Shown in pieces: positions 5,873 through 10,445 of a stretch of 10,445 nucleotides of DNA (the stretch's first letter is position 1; every line of letters begins with the position of its first letter). The stretch comes from an uncultured Balneolaceae bacterium (lineage in GTDB: Bacteria > Bacteroidota > Rhodothermia > Balneolales > Balneolaceae): contig CALJMB010000115.1 of NCBI GenBank assembly GCA_937982515.1, forward strand, positions 1-10,445, given 5' to 3'. The notes below the pieces were generated by a model that saw nothing but the letters and a program-made list of their open reading frames with translations, searched no databases and was not told the DNA's origin. The position numbers and the translations under genes are program-made.

Positions 5873-7411
5873 TTGAATTTTCGAGACTTTAGCCACATCC
5901 GTACATCCATAACATCAGGCGAAACTACCTTACCCGAGGTTACCGCGCAGTATCTGCAGGCCATTCGTGAAAAGAATGATGAGATTAATGCTGTTATCAG
6001 CATTGATGAAGATCTCGTTTCGGAACGGGCCGCACTCATCCAAAAGAAGCTGGAGGAGGGCACGGCAGGGAAGCTTGCCGGCGCGGTTATCGGAGTGAAA
6101 GATGTCATCTGCGAGAAGGACAAAATCGTTAGCTGTGCTTCTAACATGCTGTCCGATTTTAAGAGTGTTTACGATGCAACCGCTATACAGCGCCTGATTG
6201 AAGAAGATGCGCTTTTAATAGGCCGGTTGAATATGGATGAGTTCGCCATGGGCTCCTCGAATGAAACCTCTGTTTACGGGCCCGTAAAAAATCCGTTCGA
6301 TACTACGAAAGTATCGGGAGGGTCGTCAGGGGGCAGCGCCGCAGCCATAGCGGCCGGTTTTTGCACGGCGGCTCTCGGCTCGGATACCGGAGGATCGATC
6401 AGGCAGCCTGCCTCTTACTGTGGCGTGGTAGGCCTTAAGCCGACGTACGGAAGGGTGTCGCGGCATGGGCTGGTGGCCTATGCGTCGTCTTTTGATTGTA
6501 TAGGCCCGCTGGCCAATACGGTAGCCGATGCCGCCTCTATTCTGGAGGTTATTGCCGGGTTTGATGAATATGATAACACTTCATCCAGCCGCGCTGTGCC
6601 GGGTTACGGCGATCAAATCAGTAATCCGACATCGAACATCCGTATCGGTGTTCCTGAAGAGTATTTCGGTGAAGGGCTGGATCCGGAAATCAGGGAAGGA
6701 ATAGAGCAACGGCTCCGGGACCTGGAGAGTGACGGGGCCGAACTGGTGCCCATCCGCCTGCCGCACATGAAGTATGGAATTGCTACCTATTATATCCTGG
6801 CTACTGCAGAAGCATCCAGTAACCTGGCCCGCTACGATGGCATACGATATGGACATCGCGCCGATATAGGCGAAGTCAGAGATGAGCTCCGGAAGGAAAA
6901 AGCCGCTTTAGAGGAGCAGATGGAAATAGCAACGGGCGATCAAAAAGTTAAGCTTGCCGGTGAATTGGATACTATGGATTCCGCGCTGATCAGGCTCTAC
7001 AAGAAAAGCAGAACCGAAGGGTTCGGGCCGGAGGTCAAGAGGCGTATAATCCTGGGTACCTACGTACTGAGCGCCGGCTATTATGACGCCTACTATGGCA
7101 AGGCCCAGAAGGTGCGCCGGTTAATCAAGCAGGATTTCACCGAGGCTTTCCAGGATGTGGATGTGATTGTCTCGCCAACGGCCCCGACTACAGCTTTTGA
7201 ACTGGGAGCTAAAACGGATGATCCGGTCCAGATGTATCTGAATGATATATACACCATTTCTGCAAACCTTGCCGGAATCTGCGCCGTAAGCATTCCCGCG
7301 GGTATCCACTCAAACGGACTCCCTTACGGATTACAGTTTATGGCTGATACTTTTGAGGAAGGCAAGCTTTTCAACGCCGCCAGGCTGGTTGAGCTTCAGA
7401 ATAATAATTGA
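5873..7411 (+). CDS. gatA: Asp-tRNA(Asn)/Glu-tRNA(Gln) amidotransferase subunit A
   Basis: This is the amidase subunit of GatCAB. It hydrolyses glutamine and delivers ammonia for transamidation of Glu-tRNA(Gln) or Asp-tRNA(Asn). The amidase-signature catalytic triad is complete: K76 (GVKD), S151 (GGSSGGSAAA) and nucleophile S175 (DTGGSIRQPA). The C-terminal blocks YKKSRTEGFGPEVKRRI and GLPYGLQF are typical of GatA. At 512 residues it is longer than the usual ~485. A charged, coiled-coil-like insertion at about 332-372 (DELRKEKAALEEQM and following) lies between RYDGIRYGHRA and LYKKSR. The start must be the TTG at 5873: the codon just before is an in-frame TAA and no ATG follows near the conserved N-terminal helix. 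gatB and gatC are not in the window. Confidence 0.95.
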   Translation: MNFRDFSHIRTSITSGETTLPEVTAQYLQAIREKNDEINAVISIDEDLVSERAALIQKKLEEGTAGKLAGAVIGVKDVICEKDKIVSCASNMLSDFKSVYDATAIQRLIEEDALLIGRLNMDEFAMGSSNETSVYGPVKNPFDTTKVSGGSSGGSAAAIAAGFCTAALGSDTGGSIRQPASYCGVVGLKPTYGRVSRHGLVAYASSFDCIGPLANTVADAASILEVIAGFDEYDNTSSSRAVPGYGDQISNPTSNIRIGVPEEYFGEGLDPEIREGIEQRLRDLESDGAELVPIRLPHMKYGIATYYILATAEASSNLARYDGIRYGHRADIGEVRDELRKEKAALEEQMEIATGDQKVKLAGELDTMDSALIRLYKKSRTEGFGPEVKRRIILGTYVLSAGYYDAYYGKAQKVRRLIKQDFTEAFQDVDVIVSPTAPTTAFELGAKTDDPVQMYLNDIYTISANLAGICAVSIPAGIHSNGLPYGLQFMADTFEEGKLFNAARLVELQNNN

Positions 7412-7445
7412 TGATTGGTGATGTATGATTCATCAATCATCAATT
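7406..7445. repeat. Heptamer-built inverted repeat over the gatA stop codon
   Basis: AATTGATGATTG (7406-7417) and CAATCATCAATT (7434-7445) are perfect 12-base inverted arms with a 16-base loop. The same stretch is made of 7-base words: TGATGAT, TGGTGAT, GTATGAT, then TCATCAA twice (7430-7443). The left arm includes the gatA TGA stop. There is no T-tract after the stem, so a standard terminator is unlikely. The remaining 78 bases before the next ATG show nothing clear. Confidence 0.6.
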
Positions 7446-7522
7446 ACTTACTCATGTGGATATCATGGATACAGCTATCTATTCAGTCAACCAGTCATCG
7501 GCAACTATGGCATATTGTGAAC

Positions 7523-8491
7523 ATGAGTAGATATTCGGGCCTGCTCTTATTGCTCTGTTTTTTACTGGCTTCATGCTCCGGAGACGGCGAAGACCGATTA
7601 AACTTTAAAGACAGGGGCAGAGATGTCCCTTTTTTTAACGCCGACAGCGCCTATCATTTTCTTTCCCAACAGGTTTCTTTCGGGCCCAGAAACCCTAACT
7701 CTGAGGGGCATCGCCAGACCAGAACCTATTTGATAGATAAGCTATCCGGCTATGCAGGGCCCCGCAGCGTATATGCCCAACATTTTAATCACAGAGGCTA
7801 CGACGGAGACACGCTCCGGCTGAGTAATATAATTGCCGCATTCAATGTAAACAGCAGCGATCGCATCATGCTTTGTGCGCATTGGGATACGCGTCCCCGG
7901 GCTGATGAAGATCCTGCCGATCCTGATAACCCCATACCCGGAGCCGACGACGGAGCCAGCGGAGTGGCGGTTTTGCTCGAGCTGGCGCGGCTCATGAGTG
8001 AACAACTTCCTGCCATTGGGGTAGACATTGTGTTATTTGACGGCGAAGACTATGGAAAGACAGGGAATCTGGAACAGTACTTTTTGGGTTCCAGATATTG
8101 GGCTAATAATCCGCCGGTAAAAAATTACAGGCCCCGCTTTAGCATTTTATTGGACATGGTAGGAGGAGAGAACCCAAGATTTCCCAAAGAACAATATTCA
8201 ATGCAGTTTGCTCCGGCGCTGGTTAACGAAGTGTGGTCAATTGCCGCCGAAAAAGGATACGGCTCTGTTTTTGTAAATGAAGTGGGCGCCGCTATTTCGG
8301 ACGACCATGTAGTTATTAACCGCATCCTGAATATTCCCGCCATAGACATCATCAGGCATAGTCCCGAAGACGGCAGAGCCGGTTTTGCCCCTTATTGGCA
8401 TACCCATAAAGATAATTTGGATATCATAGACAAACGAACGCTGCAGGCGGTGGGGGATGTTTTGGCTGAACTGATTTATAACCGCATATAA
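7523..8491 (+). CDS. M28-family lipoprotein, probable glutaminyl-peptide cyclotransferase
   Basis: This is a 322-residue exported zinc enzyme. The start chosen is ATG 7523, which gives a textbook lipoprotein signal: MSRYSGLLLLLCFLLASC with C18 as the lipidated cysteine, followed by acidic residues (SGDGED). The frame extends 36 codons further up, but those cover spacer. M28 metal/catalytic candidates are H120 and D122 (AHWDTRP), D142/D143 (GADDGASG), E175-D176 (FDGEDYG), D260/D261 (SDDHVV) and H293 (YWHTHKD). FDGEDYG, GSRYWA, the single DDH block and YWHT...LD are the pattern of glutaminyl cyclases rather than M28 aminopeptidases. Such enzymes turn N-terminal Gln of exported proteins into pyroglutamate. 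The window's own exported barrels start with Gln after cleavage. An aminopeptidase role cannot be excluded. Confidence 0.82.
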   Translation: MSRYSGLLLLLCFLLASCSGDGEDRLNFKDRGRDVPFFNADSAYHFLSQQVSFGPRNPNSEGHRQTRTYLIDKLSGYAGPRSVYAQHFNHRGYDGDTLRLSNIIAAFNVNSSDRIMLCAHWDTRPRADEDPADPDNPIPGADDGASGVAVLLELARLMSEQLPAIGVDIVLFDGEDYGKTGNLEQYFLGSRYWANNPPVKNYRPRFSILLDMVGGENPRFPKEQYSMQFAPALVNEVWSIAAEKGYGSVFVNEVGAAISDDHVVINRILNIPAIDIIRHSPEDGRAGFAPYWHTHKDNLDIIDKRTLQAVGDVLAELIYNRI

Positions 8492-8513
8492 GACTGAATA
8501 TTCAATGCCTGTA

Positions 8514-8568
8514 TGTTGTTGGTTGTCTGTTGTGATCGCGAAAGCTGGTTCCACAACGGACTACAACC
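8514..8568. repeat. GTTGT heptamer tract with imperfect inverted partner
   Basis: Bases 8514-8534 read TGTTGTT, GGTTGTC, TGTTGTG in 7-base phase. GGTTGT (8521-8526) can pair with ACAACC (8563-8568), and GTTGTG (8529-8534) with CACAAC (8552-8557), with a small internal loop between. This lies in the 99-base spacer before prmA and accounts for the frame extension upstream of the prmA ATG. Confidence 0.5.
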
Positions 8569-8590
8569 TACTGACAGCAAGCTTTATATT

Positions 8591-9427
8591 ATGAAATACA
8601 TCAAACTGGTTTTAGCTGTTAGTGAGAAATATCAGGAGCAACTGATTGCCGAGTTATTTGACAGGGATTTTGACAGTTTTGAGCAACAGGATGACAGCCT
8701 CGTTATTTATGTTGAAAAAGAGAAGTTCACTGTTGGTGACCGAGAGGATATTGAACAGCTGTTGTCTGCCTATCCTGGAGAGGGATATATCCGGTCTGAA
8801 GAAATAGTAGCTGATCAAAACTGGAACGAAGCGTGGGAACAGACCATCCGTCCGCAACAGGTTGGCCGTTTTTTTGTAAAGCCTACCTGGTCGGTTGCTG
8901 AAACTCCTGAAGATTGCATACTTCTGGAAATTGATCCCAAAATGGCTTTTGGTACAGGGTACCATGAATCAACCCGGCTGATGTTAAATCTATTACCGGG
9001 CGCGGTAAGCCGGGGAGCTCAGGTATTAGACGCCGGAACGGGAACCGGTATTTTGGCTATCGCCTCCGTAAAACTGGGTGCCGAACACGTGCTGGCTTTT
9101 GATATCGATCAGTGGAGCATTACGAACACACAAGAAAATATCTTATTAAACGACGTTACCGGCAAAATAACCATCGAAAAAGGCTCTGAAGAGGTTATTC
9201 CTGAGCAGGCGTCATATGACGTTATACTGGCCAATATTGAGCGAAACACCATACTCGGAATGTTGCCAACACTGGTTAAGGTATTGAAAAAAGGGGGAGA
9301 TATACTCTTCTCCGGTCTGCTTGAAAGTGACAGGGAAAAAGTGCTTTCCAGTATGGAAGCTCATTCGCTAACGTTAAAAAATGAGCTCCGTGAAAATGAA
9401 TGGATAGCGTTTCATCTAACCCACTGA
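8591..9427 (+). CDS. prmA: Ribosomal protein L11 methyltransferase
   Basis: This 278-residue cytoplasmic SAM-dependent enzyme methylates ribosomal protein L11. A short N-terminal L11-binding domain (MKYIKLVLAV to about residue 60) is joined by a linker to a Rossmann methyltransferase domain. Visible PrmA motifs are MAFGTGYHESTR (118-129), the SAM loop VLDAGTGTGILAIASVKLGA (145-164), FDID (170-173) and the motif-IV stretch ILANIERNTIL (212-222). The start is ATG 8591. The frame runs 26 codons further up, but only through the repeat-rich spacer, and the protein begins like PrmA at 8591. It lacks a Shine-Dalgarno. It follows the M28 gene by 99 bases and converges on the barrel gene at 9740. No clear T-rich terminator follows the stop. 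Confidence 0.93.
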   Translation: MKYIKLVLAVSEKYQEQLIAELFDRDFDSFEQQDDSLVIYVEKEKFTVGDREDIEQLLSAYPGEGYIRSEEIVADQNWNEAWEQTIRPQQVGRFFVKPTWSVAETPEDCILLEIDPKMAFGTGYHESTRLMLNLLPGAVSRGAQVLDAGTGTGILAIASVKLGAEHVLAFDIDQWSITNTQENILLNDVTGKITIEKGSEEVIPEQASYDVILANIERNTILGMLPTLVKVLKKGGDILFSGLLESDREKVLSSMEAHSLTLKNELRENEWIAFHLTH

Positions 9428-9477
9428 GTGTGATCGCCTTATAAATACAGGTTTCTGTACGGTACCGGTGCCGGCTG

Positions 9478-9494
9478 GAAAGGTGAAAGGTGAA
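9478..9494. repeat. Short GAAAGGT tandem repeat
   Basis: GAAAGGT occurs twice in a row, followed by GAA. It is a further exact 7-base tandem, directly abutting the REP-like element downstream of prmA. Confidence 0.45.
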
Positions 9495-9495
9495 C

Positions 9496-9604
9496 ATTGC
9501 CCCGGCCTTCAGGCCGGGGATTAAAGGCTAACCTAAGCCACACAGGGCTAAAGCCCTGTCCTTTTTATGGTTCATGGTACCCCCGGCTTAAAAGCCGGGG
9601 CAAT
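9496..9604. repeat. Three-hairpin REP-like element with terminal inverted repeats
   Basis: Three consecutive near-perfect hairpins are present. CCCCGGCCT/AGGCCGGGG (9500-9519) and CCCCGGCTT/AAGCCGGGG (9581-9600) each have a 9-bp stem and 2-base loop. ACAGGGCT/AGCCCTGT (9542-9559) has an 8-bp stem and AA loop. The element is bounded by perfect 11-base terminal inverted repeats: ATTGCCCCGGC (9496-9506) and GCCGGGGCAAT (9594-9604). It fills much of the 312-base spacer between convergent prmA and the barrel gene. The design suggests a REP/REPIN-type element mobilised by a RAYT-like transposase encoded elsewhere. It may also block read-through. Family assignment is inferred. Confidence 0.7.
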
Positions 9605-9685
9605 TGAAGTTTCATGGCGGGACCACCTGACGCTTTTATCGGGAGAACGCGGAAACATTCTTACATTTATCCCAAGCGCACGTCA

Positions 9686-9708
9686 TTTAGTGTTTCCGTG
9701 TTTTAGTG
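9686..9708. repeat. TTTAGTG tandem-like tract
   Basis: TTTAGTG, TTTCCGTG, TTTTAGTG: words of 7-8 bases, so the phase is less strict than elsewhere. It lies about 30 bases past the stop of the minus-strand barrel gene. No terminator for that gene is evident in 9605-9739. Confidence 0.4.
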
Positions 9709-9739
9709 GCTATAAGCTCTTTGTATATGGGTAGTGATA

Positions 9740-10225
9740 CTAAAAAGCAAGCCGGGCGCCTACGCCTATAACCAGCTGGTCGAAGTCGCTGAGAACGTAT
9801 TTCAGTTCTCCAAAGAGGGAAAAAGCATCCATGTAATACTCGCTGCCTACTCCGATATTGATGCCTATTTCCGTTTCAGAATCATCGGTAAAGCTGTTCC
9901 CTATAGTTGCGAGGTTGAGTCCGGCCAGGCCGTAGACGTTATATTGCTCCTGGCTCGAGAGAAAATAGTGCCCGTTTAAGTTCAGTTCCCAAAAATTATC
10001 TACATCACCGTCATCATCGACAAAGTAGATGCTAATATCGGGGGCCAGTTCAATATTCTCCAGTACCGGATAATTTAAGTTAGCCTGTATTCCCAGCTCT
10101 TCAATTTCGGAGCCGTAAAGTAGTCCCACACCCACCTGAAAGGGCCTGTCCTGGGCAAAACCGGTTGTATGGAAGAGGCATATTAAGGTGAGAATGAAAG
10201 CCGATGTGCTCAATAATCTTTTCAT
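9740..10225 (-). CDS. Small outer-membrane beta-barrel protein
   Basis: This is a 161-residue exported protein. The signal peptide MKRLLSTSAFILTLICLFHTTGFA is cleaved after A24, leaving Gln25. The mature ~137 residues alternate polar and hydrophobic residues in short strands (FQVGVGLLYG, LGIQANLNY, LAPDISIYF, WELNLNGHYF, YNVYGLAGLNL, GINIGVGSEYY, LFGELKYVL, LVIGVGARLAF). About eight such strands fit an OmpX/OmpA-type 8-stranded barrel, and the terminal Phe fits Bam-dependent insertion. Loops are acidic (VDDDGDVDN, FTDDSETE). The start is ATG 10225 with an A-rich leader and no Shine-Dalgarno. A paralogue ends just upstream at 10393. The specific function is unknown; porin, adhesin or structural roles are all possible. 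Confidence 0.8.
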   Translation of the reverse strand: MKRLLSTSAFILTLICLFHTTGFAQDRPFQVGVGLLYGSEIEELGIQANLNYPVLENIELAPDISIYFVDDDGDVDNFWELNLNGHYFLSSQEQYNVYGLAGLNLATIGNSFTDDSETEIGINIGVGSEYYMDAFSLFGELKYVLSDFDQLVIGVGARLAF

Positions 10226-10231
10226 AGCGAT

Positions 10232-10276
10232 TTACTTTTTTCTCTTGATGATGTTAAACTTCCGTTACTTTTTTCT
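10232..10276. repeat. Spaced direct repeat upstream of the barrel gene
   Basis: TTACTTTTTTCT occurs at 10232-10243 and 10265-10276, 33 bases apart, in the leader of the minus-strand barrel gene. The second copy is enclosed by an inverted repeat CCGTTA (10262-10267) and TAACGG (10281-10286). It could be a pair of regulator or translation-enhancer sites, but could equally be chance in T-rich sequence. No clear promoter motif was found in 10226-10344. Confidence 0.35.
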
Positions 10277-10344
10277 TTTATAACGGGATAAATACAGTCT
10301 TTGTTCCGGTTAGTTATTGGGAGGTAATATTTTATTATTGAAAT

Positions 10345-10368
10345 AAAAAGGGCGTCGAAGCGCCCTTT
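10345..10368 (-). terminator. Intrinsic terminator of the upstream barrel paralogue
   Basis: AAAGGGCG (10347-10354) pairs with CGCCCTTT (10361-10368) around a 6-base loop. On the minus strand the stem is followed by TTATTTC, continuing the T-run. It lies 24 bases after the stop of the partial gene at 10393, so the two paralogues probably have separate transcripts. Confidence 0.75.
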
Positions 10369-10392
10369 GAATAAACGGATAGAAAGGAAGTG

Positions 10393-10445
10393 TTACTTGA
10401 TGGAAAACCGCACGCCAGCTCCCAGAACCAGCTGGTCGGCATCGC
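10393..10445 (-). CDS. C-terminus of a second outer-membrane barrel (partial, runs off window)
   Basis: Only the last 16 residues are inside the window: DADQLVLGAGVRFSIK, then TAA. They align with the end of the neighbouring complete barrel (SDFDQLVIGVGARLAF), sharing DQLV, the glycines and an aromatic in the last strand. It is therefore very likely a tandem paralogue. Unlike its neighbour it ends in Lys rather than Phe. The 5' part lies beyond base 10445. Confidence 0.7.
   Translation of the reverse strand, partial: DADQLVLGAGVRFSIK

Noticed and set aside
5873..5875. GatA truncated at its 5' end because it lacks ATG
   Set aside because: The first residues after the TTG already form the usual N-terminal helix of GatA and the catalytic residues are at normal positions, so TTG initiation is the simpler explanation.
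7415..7522. 36-codon extension of the M28 protein from base 7415
   Set aside because: It would bury the lipoprotein signal peptide, which must be at the N-terminus, and it begins inside the inverted repeat at the gatA stop.
8513..8590. 26-codon extension of PrmA from base 8513
   Set aside because: The extension translates the repeat-bearing spacer, and the family's N-terminal domain begins at ATG 8591.
9734..9979. Plus-strand open frame of 81 codons opposite the small barrel gene
   Set aside because: It lies antisense to a gene with a clean signal peptide and strand pattern, and shows no initiation signal.

Overview
The window looks like ordinary chromosome from the Bacteroidota/Balneolota/Rhodothermota side of the tree. 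Several things point that way. Start codons mostly lack a Shine-Dalgarno and have A/T-rich leaders (tatA is the exception). The two predicted signal-peptidase-I substrates both begin with Gln after cleavage. A lipoprotein glutaminyl-cyclase-like M28 enzyme is present, and the large outer-membrane assembly protein resembles the TamA/TamL/BamA branch. The phylum is inferred from these traits, not from an rRNA gene. No phage, plasmid, CRISPR or transposase gene is visible.

Left part, minus strand (5450 to 464): a small DUF2795-like protein, a strong intrinsic terminator, an 808-819 residue TamA/BamA-type protein with no ATG start, a single-domain cyclic-nucleotide-binding protein, and rlmD 15 bases after it. 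A 463-base non-coding tail follows, rich in palindromes and short tandem words.

Middle, plus strand (5639 to 9427): tatA, gatA (9-base gap, TTG start), a glutaminyl-cyclase-like M28 lipoprotein, and prmA. A 188-base divergent promoter region with nested inverted repeats separates this block from the minus-strand block. The genes cover protein export (TatA), tRNA amidation for translation (GatA), N-terminal capping of exported proteins (M28/QC) and ribosomal protein methylation (PrmA). RlmD adds rRNA methylation on the other strand.

Right part, minus strand (10445 to 9740): the last 16 codons of one small outer-membrane beta-barrel, its terminator, then a complete 161-residue paralogue. This barrel gene converges on prmA across a 312-base spacer that carries a three-hairpin REP-like element.

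The least explained signal is in the spacers. At least seven intergenic stretches consist of 7-base words in tandem. Word sequences differ between sites, but the 7-base phase is kept, and the sites hug start or stop codons. Together with two unrelated REP-like palindrome elements, this is the part most deserving a second look. No clearly new multi-gene system is present.
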